The notes under the pieces are model-generated. The model saw only the letters and a program-made list of their open reading frames with translations, was not told the DNA's origin and made no database searches. Positions 34,356-44,100 of a DNA stretch of 47,372 bases are shown here, one piece after another (position 1 is the stretch's first letter; each line of letters begins with the position of its first letter). Both the position numbers and the translations under genes were made by a program. The stretch lies in the NCBI RefSeq assembly GCF_029439455.1, contig NZ_JAQFVG010000322.1, forward strand, positions 1 through 47,372. The letters are read 5' to 3'. The stretch is from Caballeronia sp. BR00000012568055 (GTDB lineage Bacteria; Pseudomonadota; Gammaproteobacteria; Burkholderiales; Burkholderiaceae).

Positions 34356-36232
34356 CGCGGAACTCCTGCGTGGAGGGTGCGGCCGTCGATATCGCGCACG
34401 GTGGTCTGCACGAACGAGTTGATCGACACGTAGCGCGCGAAGAACGAGTCGAGCACGCGCGCGAGGACATGTGCGCCCGCGCCGGCGAAGGCGGCCGCAT
34501 CGAAAGTCAGATCGATGGCCAGGCCCCGCGCGAAGGTGATCGGTCCCGGCAGCGCGAGCCGCCGCACCACCGGCTGCGCGCGCACCGAGCGCACGCCGCC
34601 CGCGTGCGCGGCGGCCTCGTTGTCGGCGGGCGCGACGTAGAGCATCAGCATGGCGCGCAGCGCGGCCGCGCCCTGCTCGGGATTCGCGTCGAGCAGCGAC
34701 AGATAGTTGAGCGACAGATGATCGATCAGCCGCCAGCCGTCCTGCACCTCCAGCACGGCGGGAATCGGCTGCGACGGTCCGCTGATGCGGCGAATCGCGG
34801 TCACGGGGGCGGCGACGTCGAGCGTGAAGTCGCCGCGCGCGCCGCCGAGCGGAATCGACATCGGCAGGTCGCGGTTGGTGCAGAGCGTTTCGAAGGCGAG
34901 CTGGCGCAAACTGCGCGGCCAGGGCGCATGGCGCGCATCGACGATCGACACGTACACCTCACTCGCCACGTAGCCGGTGTCGATGCCGCCCGCGCGCCGC
35001 ACGGTGTCCGGACCGCGCGGCGCGCGCGGCAGGCGCTCGGTGGTGAACCACGCGGTGTCTTCGCCGCGCGTGTCGTGGAAGGCTGCATAGAACGGTGAGA
35101 AAACCTGTTCGCCGGAGCCGCCGCTGTAACCACGCACGCCCGTCACCGAATGGACCTCGAAGTCGAGCGGCCGCGAGCGGTCGGGCACGACATGAAAATC
35201 GACCGATTGATCCGACACCAGCGCGCGATCCGCCTGTCTGGCAAACAGGTTGACGGCGGTAACGCAATTGAGCAGCACGTGCTCGCGTGACACCGCGTGT
35301 TCGAGCAGCGCGTCGCTTCGGCCAAGAAGGATATTCAGCTCGACTTCGCGGCCCGCGATATGCGGCAGCGCGCGCCCGAGCCCGTCGATCCGCACGAAGC
35401 GAAACCGCTGTGGGAACGCGAAGTACTCGCGCACATGCCGGTAGCCGCGCAGGCCTTGCGCGGTGGCGGGCAGCAGCGCTTCGTCGTCGTCGAAGCCGGG
35501 GTGGGAGAGGGCGCTGGCGGGCAGCGTGAACAGGTGCTTGAGCGGGCGCGACGGTGCGCTCACGGTGATCGCCAGCGCGTGGGACAACACGGCTTCATGC
35601 AGACGCCACGCGGGCGTCTCGTCGCCGCTGAAAAACAGCGAAAGCGTGTCGAGCTTCAGGGCGTCGATGCTCAGGCCTTCGGGAACCGCGAGCCGCAGCC
35701 GCAGCACGCCGCGCACGCGCGTGACCAGCGGCGCGAGCGCCGGCACGCCAGCGAGCGGCAGGTCGGCGGCGCGCGGCAGCCAGGCGGCCTCGGTCAGCTC
35801 GAGCGGCCAGAGCGTGAGCGCCGCGCCGGTGCGGAACTGACACGCGGTGCGGGTGCCGATCGCTTCCTTCGAGGTCAGCGCCGCGCCGCGCGCCAGCACA
35901 AAACCCTTGGCGAGATTCGGATTGCTCAGGTCGGGCTGGAATTGCGCGACGAGCATCGACGGCGTCGGCGCGATGGCTTGCGGCATCAGCGTCTGCATCA
36001 TGCGCTGCGTGAAACGCGGAAACTCTTCGTCGATGCGCAATTGCACGCGCGCCGCGAGAAACGCGCTGCCTTCCAGCAGACGCTCGACATAGGGGTCGGC
36101 GACATCGGTGGTGCCGTCGCGCGGGAGGCCGAGCCGGCCGGCGATCTTCGGAAAATCTCGCGCGAATTCCGCGCCCATCTCGCGCAGATAACGCAGCTCG
36201 GTTTCGTAGTGGCGCAAGAGTCTCGGGTCCAT
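34331..36232 (-). CDS. tssF: T6SS baseplate protein TssF
   Basis: TssF, 633 residues, starts with the typical MDPRLLRHYETELRYLREMG and contains DPYVERLLEGSAFLAARVQ. The C-terminal part has LSLNYLSLLDAN and VRDIDGRTLHAG. Length and motifs agree with the family. It is cytosolic and part of the TssEFG-K baseplate. GGAG precedes the ATG at 36232, only 4 bp after the tssE stop. Confidence 0.95.
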   Translation of the reverse strand: MDPRLLRHYETELRYLREMGAEFARDFPKIAGRLGLPRDGTTDVADPYVERLLEGSAFLAARVQLRIDEEFPRFTQRMMQTLMPQAIAPTPSMLVAQFQPDLSNPNLAKGFVLARGAALTSKEAIGTRTACQFRTGAALTLWPLELTEAAWLPRAADLPLAGVPALAPLVTRVRGVLRLRLAVPEGLSIDALKLDTLSLFFSGDETPAWRLHEAVLSHALAITVSAPSRPLKHLFTLPASALSHPGFDDDEALLPATAQGLRGYRHVREYFAFPQRFRFVRIDGLGRALPHIAGREVELNILLGRSDALLEHAVSREHVLLNCVTAVNLFARQADRALVSDQSVDFHVVPDRSRPLDFEVHSVTGVRGYSGGSGEQVFSPFYAAFHDTRGEDTAWFTTERLPRAPRGPDTVRRAGGIDTGYVASEVYVSIVDARHAPWPRSLRQLAFETLCTNRDLPMSIPLGGARGDFTLDVAAPVTAIRRISGPSQPIPAVLEVQDGWRLIDHLSLNYLSLLDANPEQGAAALRAMLMLYVAPADNEAAAHAGGVRSVRAQPVVRRLALPGPITFARGLAIDLTFDAAAFAGAGAHVLARVLDSFFARYVSINSFVQTTVRDIDGRTLHAGVPRCGARATI

Positions 36233-36236
36233 TGCG

Positions 36237-36743
36237 TCAGGCTCCGGGTGTATCGACGGTCACGCCGCCGTTTTCCAGGTCGATCTGCGTGCGCATCACG
36301 ACTTCCAGCGGCGCGGGCCGAAACCACAGCAGCGCGCGGATCACCAGTGCGATCTGATTGAGCGATTCGGGCTTGCTGCGTCCCGACGCGGGTTCGATCA
36401 CGATCGACGCGGGCAGGATACGTGGCTCGAAGCGCACGATGGCGCGGCGCATCGCGCTTTGCAGACGGTCGAAATCGACGCTCGCCGCGTAGTGGCCGAC
36501 AATACTTGGGAGTCCGTAGTTCAGCACGGAATCGCTGACATGCGGATGCCGTTTCGCATCGATTCCGCTGGCCTGCCCGACGCTATTGAAGATCCACCGC
36601 AGCTCGCGAAGCACCGAGGCGCGCAGATCGTCGCCCGACATGAAGCGCGCGTCGAGCGGTTCGCTCGCGCGTTGCGGATGCTCGTCCGTCAGGCGGTCTA
36701 GCAGCGAGGGGAGAAGGCGCACGCCGCGCCCGGAATCGCTCAT
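36237..36743 (-). CDS. tssE: T6SS baseplate gp25-like protein TssE
   Basis: The 168-residue protein resembles phage T4 gp25: LLPSLLDRLTDEHP at the N-terminus, VLRELRWIFNSV, HPHVSDSVLNYGLP and ALLWFRPAPLEVVMRTQID at the end. It starts sheath assembly at the baseplate. I placed the start at 36743, with a GAAAG site upstream; the frame stays open for about 200 bases further but that part lacks family similarity. It is the first gene of the leftward tssE-F-G-H-tagH-pppA operon, divergent from hcp. Confidence 0.92.
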   Translation of the reverse strand: MSDSGRGVRLLPSLLDRLTDEHPQRASEPLDARFMSGDDLRASVLRELRWIFNSVGQASGIDAKRHPHVSDSVLNYGLPSIVGHYAASVDFDRLQSAMRRAIVRFEPRILPASIVIEPASGRSKPESLNQIALVIRALLWFRPAPLEVVMRTQIDLENGGVTVDTPGA

Positions 36744-36962
36744 ATCTTTCGTTTCGCCGATGAAAACCGCCGCGCCGCTGCGCGACGCCTTCTGAGCGAG
36801 AGAACGAACCATGCGTTGGCGCTTTGAACAAATTCGTTTTCCTGCGCATTGCTTTGCCGCCGATGCGTTGCCGCATCTCCGCCGATCGGCGGTCTTCAAA
36901 AATCTGCCGTGCTGGATCGTCTTGGCCATGCAGTATCCCCGGACTTTCATGCGGAGTTCTTA
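36744..36962. promoter_or_regulatory. Divergent region tssE-hcp with a 14-bp palindrome
   Basis: This 219-bp gap lies between the divergent tssE and hcp genes and should hold promoters for both. A perfect 14-bp palindrome CCGCCGATCGGCGG spans 36879-36892, about 70 bp before hcp, a reasonable operator position. I found no sigma-54 element with correct GG-N10-GC spacing and no clear sigma-70 pair. Confidence 0.45.
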
Positions 36963-37439
36963 ATGGCAAACGATATCTATCTCAAGCTCGACGGCGTCGA
37001 TGGCGAATGCACTCACAAGGGTGCGGAAAAATATATCCAGGTGCTCAGCTGGAAATGCGGCGTGACCAACACATCGACCGCGGGTGACGGCGGCGGTCAC
37101 GGCATCGGCAAGGCCGAGCCGCATCACCTCGAATTCACGCATCACTACGACAAGGCTTCGCCGCTGCTGATGAAGCATTGCGCGGCGGGCAAGCACTTTT
37201 CGAGCGCGAAGCTGGTGGTGTGCAAGGCAGGCGGCGAGCAGAAGGAGTATCTGACGATCACGCTGAAGAACGCGTTCGTCTCTCATGTCACGCACGACTG
37301 CGGACCGCACGGGACCATCGGCACGGTGCGTCTCGCCTACGAAGACATTCAGCACGACTACAAGCCGCAGGAAAAGGACGGCAGCACCGGCGCTGCGGTG
37401 ACGGCGGGGTGGAACATCACCACCACCGAAACGCGCTGA
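36963..37439 (+). CDS. hcp: T6SS tube protein Hcp
   Basis: The 158-residue Hcp would form the hexameric rings of the inner tube. The N-terminus ANDIYLKLDGVDGECTHKG, then IQVLSWKCGVTN, and HHLEFTHHYDKASPLLMKHC, LVVCKAGGEQKEYLTITLKN and LAYEDIQHDYKPQ all fit the family. GGAG precedes the ATG at 36963; the upstream frame is not coding-like. The 52 bp before vgrG contain a short GC hairpin (CGCCC-GCC-GGGCG, 37449-37461) without a T-run that might lower read-through into vgrG. Confidence 0.97.
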   Translation: MANDIYLKLDGVDGECTHKGAEKYIQVLSWKCGVTNTSTAGDGGGHGIGKAEPHHLEFTHHYDKASPLLMKHCAAGKHFSSAKLVVCKAGGEQKEYLTITLKNAFVSHVTHDCGPHGTIGTVRLAYEDIQHDYKPQEKDGSTGAAVTAGWNITTTETR

Positions 37440-37491
37440 GCGCTCAGCCGCCCGCCGGGCGTCGATAACCGCATGTCACGGAGGATCTCGC

Positions 37492-39777
37492 ATGGCTCCC
37501 GCAGCGATGAGCATCGACACGCCGCTTGGACAGGATCTGCTGTTCCATACTCTGCGCGGCACGGTGGAACTGGGCCGTCTCACGCGTTATGACGTGTTAC
37601 TCCTTTCGCCACGCGGCGATATCGAGTTGCGCGACGTGCTCGGCAAACACGTGACGGTGCATATCGCGCTGTCGGGCGGCGGTGAGCGTCTGATGCCCGG
37701 CTATATCGTCGCGTTCCGGCAGGAAGGGCTGCGCGGGCGGCTGCATCAGTACCGCGCGTGCATTCGCCCGTGGCTCTGGTTCCTCACGCGGCGCACCAAC
37801 TGCCGCATCTTTCAGAGCATGACGGTGCAGGACATCGTCAAGGCGATCTTCGCCGATCCGATGTATCAGTCGCTCGAACGCGGCGAGGTGCTCTGGCAGG
37901 CCGACGCCCGAACGCATCCGGTGCGCGAATATTGCGTGCAGTACCGCGAGTCGGACTTCCACTTCATCAGCCGGCTGCTGGAGGACGAGGGCATCTATTA
38001 CTGGTTCGCTCAGCGCGACGGCGTCGAAAAGCTGATCTTCAGCGACGGCCCCGCCGCGCACGAACCGGTGCCGGGTTACGAACGGCTGCCTTACCGCGAG
38101 TCGCCCACCGGCGTGCCGTATATGGAGTACGTGACGCAGTGGCGCACGCATTACGCAGTCGAGACGCGCAACTTCGTGCTGACCGACTACGACTTCGAGC
38201 ACCCGACCGCTTCGCTGCTCAGCCGCAACGTCAAGGAGATGCCGGGTTTCACAGACTTCGCCGATCTCGAACAATTCGATTTCCCCGGCGGCTATGTCTT
38301 GCCCGCCGATGGCGAAAGCCTGGCGCGGATTCGCGGCGACGAATTCGACAGCGATGCGGAGGCGGACGGCGGCGCGCCCGACTGGCATGGCATCGATGCG
38401 CTGACGAACGCGCGCGGCGTGCAGACTGGCGCGCTGTTCACGCTCGCTGAACATCCGCGCGACGATCTGAACAGCCAGTATCTGATCACGCGGGCCTGCT
38501 TCGAGATCGACTATGCCGATTACGAAAGCTTCGACGCGCCACACGAGACGCGTTTCGAAGTGCGCATCTCGGCGATCGACGCAACGCGCGCGTTCGCGCC
38601 CGCGCGAATCACGCGCAAGGCGGTGGTGCGCGGGCCGCAGACGGCCGTGGTGGTCGGCCCGAAGTCCGATGAGATCTACACCGACCCGTACGGACGCGTG
38701 AAAGTGCAGTTTTTCTGGGACCGCGTGGGCCAGTCCGACGAGAACAGTTCGTGCTGGATTCGCGTGAGTCATCCGTGGGCGGGCGCGAAGTGGGGCATGG
38801 TCGCCATTCCGCGTATCGGTCAGGAAGTGATCGTCGATTTTCTTGAAGGCGATCCGGACAAACCGGTGATCGTCGGGCGGCTCTATAACGCGGACAACAT
38901 GCCGCCGTTCGAGCTGCCCGCGAACATGACGCAGTGGGGCGTGAAAAGCCGCTCGACCACGGGCGGCGCTGTCGGGCATTGCAACGAACTGAGCTTCGAG
39001 GACGCGAAGGGACATGAGCGCCTCGTGATTCACGCCGAGCGCGATCACAGCCTCGAAGTGGAGGCGAGCGAAACACATTCGGTGGGCGCGGACCGCAGCA
39101 AGACCATCGGCAACGACGAAACCGCCAGTGTGAAGCGCGACCGCACCGCCACCGTGGGCCGCAACGAGACCACCACCGTAAAAGGTACGCGCACCGAAAC
39201 CGTCACCGGAGACGAGTCGCTCACCTTTCAGGCGAGCCGCAGCAAGTCGATTACCAACGACGACACCACCAGCATCGGCGGCAATCATCACGAGACCATC
39301 ACCGGCAACGATATTGTCGCGGTCTCGGGCGACCGCAGCGTGGCGGTGACCGGTTTCAAGCGCGAAACCGTGTCGAAGTCGAAGGAAGAAACCGTCACGC
39401 AAGGCAAGCAACTCAAGGTGGGCGCGGACTACGACATCAATGTGGAGGGAACGCATCACGTCACTGTCAAGGGCGACCGGATCGAGACCGTCAGCGGTGC
39501 GCACGGCGTGACGGTCGGTGGCGCGCAGACCGTGAAGGTGTCGGGCGACCAGACCATCGGCGTGGCGCAGACGATCACCGTGACGGCGGGCACGTCGCTC
39601 AAGCTGGTGTGCGGCAAGTCGGCGATCGAGATGGACAGCGCGGGAAACATCACCATCAACGGAGAGAACATCACCTCGAAGGGATCGAAGTCACACACGA
39701 TCAAGGGGATGTCGGTGACTTCGTCGGCGACTGCGAAAAACACGGTGGAAGGCACCGTGCTCATGCTCAATCCGTGA
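37492..39777 (+). CDS. vgrG: T6SS spike protein VgrG
   Basis: VgrG, 761 residues, trimerises to the spike on the Hcp tube. The gp27-like base occupies about 1-370 (VREYCVQYRESDFHFISRLL, EDEGIYYWF), a gp5 OB-fold follows at about 390-470 (DPYGRVKVQFFWDR, WIRVSHPWAGAKWG), and repeated strands from about 510 to 740 (ETVTGDES, TVKGDRIETVSG) form the triple beta-helix. It ends at VLMLNP with no extra effector domain, so cargo is expected on separate proteins, here the downstream PAAR-Rhs protein. GGAGG lies upstream of the ATG. The adaptor-like gene follows 18 bp later. Confidence 0.97.
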   Translation: MAPAAMSIDTPLGQDLLFHTLRGTVELGRLTRYDVLLLSPRGDIELRDVLGKHVTVHIALSGGGERLMPGYIVAFRQEGLRGRLHQYRACIRPWLWFLTRRTNCRIFQSMTVQDIVKAIFADPMYQSLERGEVLWQADARTHPVREYCVQYRESDFHFISRLLEDEGIYYWFAQRDGVEKLIFSDGPAAHEPVPGYERLPYRESPTGVPYMEYVTQWRTHYAVETRNFVLTDYDFEHPTASLLSRNVKEMPGFTDFADLEQFDFPGGYVLPADGESLARIRGDEFDSDAEADGGAPDWHGIDALTNARGVQTGALFTLAEHPRDDLNSQYLITRACFEIDYADYESFDAPHETRFEVRISAIDATRAFAPARITRKAVVRGPQTAVVVGPKSDEIYTDPYGRVKVQFFWDRVGQSDENSSCWIRVSHPWAGAKWGMVAIPRIGQEVIVDFLEGDPDKPVIVGRLYNADNMPPFELPANMTQWGVKSRSTTGGAVGHCNELSFEDAKGHERLVIHAERDHSLEVEASETHSVGADRSKTIGNDETASVKRDRTATVGRNETTTVKGTRTETVTGDESLTFQASRSKSITNDDTTSIGGNHHETITGNDIVAVSGDRSVAVTGFKRETVSKSKEETVTQGKQLKVGADYDINVEGTHHVTVKGDRIETVSGAHGVTVGGAQTVKVSGDQTIGVAQTITVTAGTSLKLVCGKSAIEMDSAGNITINGENITSKGSKSHTIKGMSVTSSATAKNTVEGTVLMLNP

Positions 39778-39795
39778 GCGGCGAGGAGCGATCCC

Positions 39796-41139
39796 ATGCA
39801 AGCCTTTACGCCCACGAACGCGGTGGAGCGCCGCCTTCTCGATGCCCACGCCGACTGGCTCACGTTCCTGAAAGACCGCGACGCGCGCGTGCTGCTGTGG
39901 CAGACCAGCGAAGCCGACCGCGAACTCGTCAGAACCTACTGCAACGCGGGCGAGCAGATGTCGAGCGCGGTGCTGTGTCTGCGCACGCCCTTCGTCCAAC
40001 CCGCGCGCTACGCCGACGCGCTCGCTGCCGAAATTATTTCGTTTTACGAATCAAGACGCGCGGGCAGCGAGAAGAGCGGCATCGTCGCGGACTGGCATGC
40101 ACCGCAGCGGCGGCGCGAAACCGGCGTGCAATATCTGCTGCGCGTGGTGGAAAGCCTGATGGATCATCACCCCGAGTTTTTCTTCGTGATGGTGCTCGTG
40201 TTCGATCCGGGCGATGCCCGCGATGACGCTGCGTTCGCCGCGTGGCTGAACACGCTGCTCGCGCAGCAGAAGGATCACGCGTCGCTGGCGCTCAGGCTGC
40301 GCCATGCCACGCCGATCCTCGATGCAGCGCCGTACGCGGGCTTGCTTCGGCAATGGCCGAAGGCGGCGCGGCTTGTGCGCGGCAAGTATCACATGCAGGC
40401 GGTGCCGCGCGAACTCGCTGCGGCGTCGGGCGAGCGCGGTCCGGGCGGCCAGTTCAGGCGGCTGTTCATCGAATTGATCGAGACGCTGGAACACGGCGAC
40501 CCGGCGCGGCTGGACCGTCTGCGCGGGGCGGCGCTCGCCGTCGCACGGCGGGAGCAGTGGTTCGACCAATGCGTGGTCGTCGATCTGCTGGCGGGCTCGG
40601 CCTATCTGAAATGGCAGGACCACGCGCAGGCGATCGGCGCGTATCGCGCGGCGCTGGCGAGCAGCGCACAGACGATCGAGGCGGGCCATCCCGCCGGCGA
40701 CAAGCTTGCCGCCAACGCCCTGTTCGGCGAGGCGAGCGTGCACCTGGTGCGCCGTCAGCCGCTCAAAGCCGCGCCGTGCTATCAGCGTGCGGCGGCGCAT
40801 TGCGAGCGGGCGGAAGACTTGACGCTCGCGGTCGAAGCATGGCGCATGCATGCGTGGTGTCTCGACGAGGCGCGTTGGCGCGAGTCGGCCATCGAGTCGG
40901 GTTTCCGCGCGCTGGCGACCGCCGGGCGCATGGAGCCGGCCATGCGTGAACAAAGCACCGTGCCGGTCGTCGCTCAATGGATGCTGGAGCGCATCGGCCC
41001 GCTGCACGGCAGGCGCGATGCGCTGCATGCGCGCCTGATCGCCCTGTTCGGTGCGCGCTGGCGTGATCGCGTTGCCATGCGTGAGCCGGGCGAGCCGCGC
41101 GATCCGGCGGCGCACAGCGCCGAGGTGCAGCCGCAATGA
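39796..41139 (+). CDS. Candidate T6SS effector adaptor, TPR-like, 447 aa
   Basis: I do not recognise this family; it does not look like the known adaptors DUF4123 (Tap/TEC), DUF1795 (EagR) or DUF2169. The N-terminal half (about 1-200) is a mixed alpha/beta domain with a hydrophobic strand (EFFFVMVLVFDP). The C-terminal half (about 250-400) reads as helical TPR-like repeats: GSAYLKWQDHAQAIGAYRAA, FGEASVHLVRRQPLKAAPCY and CERAEDLTLAVEAWRMHAW. It is cytoplasmic, with no signal. It lies between vgrG and the PAAR-Rhs effector; its TGA overlaps the effector ATG (ATGA), the arrangement typical of effector-specific chaperones. The role is inferred from position and repeats. Confidence 0.7.
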   Translation: MQAFTPTNAVERRLLDAHADWLTFLKDRDARVLLWQTSEADRELVRTYCNAGEQMSSAVLCLRTPFVQPARYADALAAEIISFYESRRAGSEKSGIVADWHAPQRRRETGVQYLLRVVESLMDHHPEFFFVMVLVFDPGDARDDAAFAAWLNTLLAQQKDHASLALRLRHATPILDAAPYAGLLRQWPKAARLVRGKYHMQAVPRELAAASGERGPGGQFRRLFIELIETLEHGDPARLDRLRGAALAVARREQWFDQCVVVDLLAGSAYLKWQDHAQAIGAYRAALASSAQTIEAGHPAGDKLAANALFGEASVHLVRRQPLKAAPCYQRAAAHCERAEDLTLAVEAWRMHAWCLDEARWRESAIESGFRALATAGRMEPAMREQSTVPVVAQWMLERIGPLHGRRDALHARLIALFGARWRDRVAMREPGEPRDPAAHSAEVQPQ

Positions 41140-44100
41140 GCGTCCCCGCCGTCAAACACTTCGATCCGGTGGTGGGCGTCGATGTCCATATGGTCAATAT
41201 TCCGCCGTCGCCCGCACCGGTGCCGCTGCCGCATCCGCATGTGGGCTTCGTGCTCGATCTCGACGAGTATTCGAACGCGGCGAAAGCGGCGATCGGCGCA
41301 ATCGAGAGCGCGCTGAAGGATGCCGCGCTGGAGGCCGTGCTGGAGAACTGCGAACTCGCGCAGAAAGCGATGGCCGCCGGAACGGCGCTGGCCGGCAAGG
41401 CGGTTGCCGGGGCGATGCAGAATCCGGCCGTCGCCGCGGCGCTGAAAGCCAAAAAACTCGCCGATGCGGCCCGCGAAAAGTACGACGCACTGAAGAACAT
41501 GCTGGGCGCGGGCGCCGGTTCGGGCGGCGGCGGCCGGCCGATTCTCGTCAACGGCATGATGCGTACGACTCTCGGCACGCACACGTATCACGTGCCGGGG
41601 CTGCACTTTCCGCTGGGCGCGGGTTTTGGCGGACCGGACGCGAAAATCCCGTCACACGATTCCGAAGCGTTCATGGGCAGCAAGACCGTGCTCGCCAACA
41701 ACGACCCGATGTCGTTTGGCGCGCTGCCCGCGCTGTCCTGCTCGGTCGTCGGGATGAAGCCCTCGGACAAGAAGGGCTCGCATATGAAGCGGGACTATCT
41801 GTCGCTGCCGACCTCGGTGATGTTGCCGATTCCGGCCGGGCGGCCGGTGCTGGTCGGCGGCCCGCCAATGCTGAATATCGCTGCGACGCTCAAGGGGCTG
41901 TTCCTGGCGTTTCGCGGCTCGGCGCTGGCCAAGCGCCTGTTCGAGAAGTTTCCGTCGGGCTTCGTGAAATGCGTGATTTTCGATGCGGAGCCGGTGAATT
42001 CGGTCACGGGCGAAGTCGTCGTGCAACAGAACGATTTCAAGGTGGCAGGACGATTGCCGCTGGTATGGAATCGCTTCTACGCGAGTCACGACGCGTATTG
42101 CGGTTCGGCCGGACGGGGCTGGCAGACGCTCGCCGATACGCGGCTCGAACTCACGCTCTTTGAGGGCGAGTACGTCGCATATGCGGCCTTTTGCGATCAT
42201 CTCGCGGCCTTCGCCGAATTACCCCGTCGGACCGGATGGGAGGCGCGCGTTCATGACTTGCAAAACGGGCACGCGCTGTATCGTGATGGCGACGATTTCG
42301 TGCTTCGCACCCGCGAGAGCTGCGAATATCGCTATCCCTTGCCTCGGACGTGGGAGCAGGAAGTCGCGTTTCTTGCGCCGCACGCGCGGCTGGTGCTGCG
42401 TGTCTCGCAACTGAGCGATCTCAACGGCAACGCCTGGCGCTTCGAACGCCTGGCGGATGGCGCGCTGCGGCGCATGGTGGAATGGTCGGGCGATGCACCG
42501 GCCGGCCGCGCCGTTTCATGCGATGCAGGTCGCTTCACGCTTCACGATGCCGAGGGCGTGAGTCATCCGCTGGTGCGCTACGAAGTGGACGCCGCGCGCA
42601 ATCTCGTCGCGGTGTTCGACGCGCTGGACAAGCCGTATTGCTTCGACTATGCGGCGAGCGGCAACATGGTGCGGCATACGGACCGTAACGGGCTGTCGTT
42701 TCATTACAGCCATCGACTGCACGAGGACGGTCTCTGGCGCGTCGATCACGCGTGGGGCGACCACGGGCTGTTCGATTACCGCTTCGTCTACGACACCGAA
42801 CGGCTGGAGACGCGGCTCACCAATTCGCTCGGACATACGACCGTTCTGCAATACGACGAGCGGGATTTGCCGGTGGCGCGCATTGGTCCGCTCGGCGATG
42901 TCTACAGTTATCAATATGATGAACGAGGCCGCACCTGCGCGGAAATCGATCCGGCCGGTCATGTCACGACCTGGACATACGACGAACTCGGCAATCTGCT
43001 CGCGCTGACGCGGCCCGACCAGAGCGTCGTGGCGATCACCTATGACGAAGCGGCCAGGCCAGTATGCTTCGTCGATCCCGACGGCGGCGCGTGGCGTCAG
43101 GAATGGGATGCGCGCGGCAACCTGCTCGCCCAGAGCACGCCGCTGGGTGTGCGCATGCGCTATCGCTACGACGCGCGCGGTCAACTGATCTGCGTGATCG
43201 ATTCCGCGGGACAAGACACGCGGCTGGGATACGACGCGTACGGATTTGTCGCCCGCCTGATCGATCCGCTGGGCAACGTAACGCGTTTCGAGCACGATGC
43301 ACGCGGCAATGTCGTGCGCAGGATCGATGCGGACGGTGGCGTCAGCGCGTTTCGCCACGATGCGAAGAACCGGCTGACCTCCGCCCGGCTGCGGGGCGCT
43401 GACACCGTGAACTGCGCATACGACGCCGAGGACGAACTCACGCGGTATGTCGATGAGATGGGCCGCGAGACGCGCTTCGAGTATTTCGGCCAGGGCAGGC
43501 TGTGCGCGCGCACGGACCCGGACGGCAGCCGCGTGCAGTATCGATACGACACGGAAGAGCAGCTGACCGGCGTGATCAATCAGCGCGGCGAGGTCTGGCA
43601 ACTGATCCGCGACGCGGGCGGACGGCTGGTCGCGGAGGTGGATTACTGGAAACAGGCGCGGCGTTACAGCTACGACATTGCCGGACATCTCACGCGTACC
43701 GTCGATGCGCTGGGGCAAACGCTGGCGATGACTTGTGATCCGCTCGGGCGCGTGGTCGCGCGGCGTGCCGACGACGGCGAAGAGGAGCGCTTCGCGTATG
43801 ACGCGCGCGGGCATCTGATCGAAGCGCGCAATGCGTGCAGCACCGTCGAACGCCTGCTCGATGCGGACGGCAATCTGATTCGTGAGACGCAGCGGCTGCC
43901 GGGCGGCGCGGCGGCGATCGACTATGCGTACGACGCGGCGGGACGGCTTTCGAGTCAGACGCAGTCGTGGCGCAACGCCGGCGGCGAAGCGGCAGTGTTG
44001 TCGGAGACGCAGCGCTTTACGTACGACGTGCGCGGGTGGCTGGCGCGTCATCGGATTGGCGATCACGAGCCATTGCGCCTTAGCGTCGATGCACTCGGGC

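Noticed and set aside
36744..36962. Sigma-54 promoter before hcp
   Set aside because: The best GG...GC pair (CTGGATCGTCTTGGCC) has nine rather than ten bases between the dinucleotides, so it fails the spacing rule.
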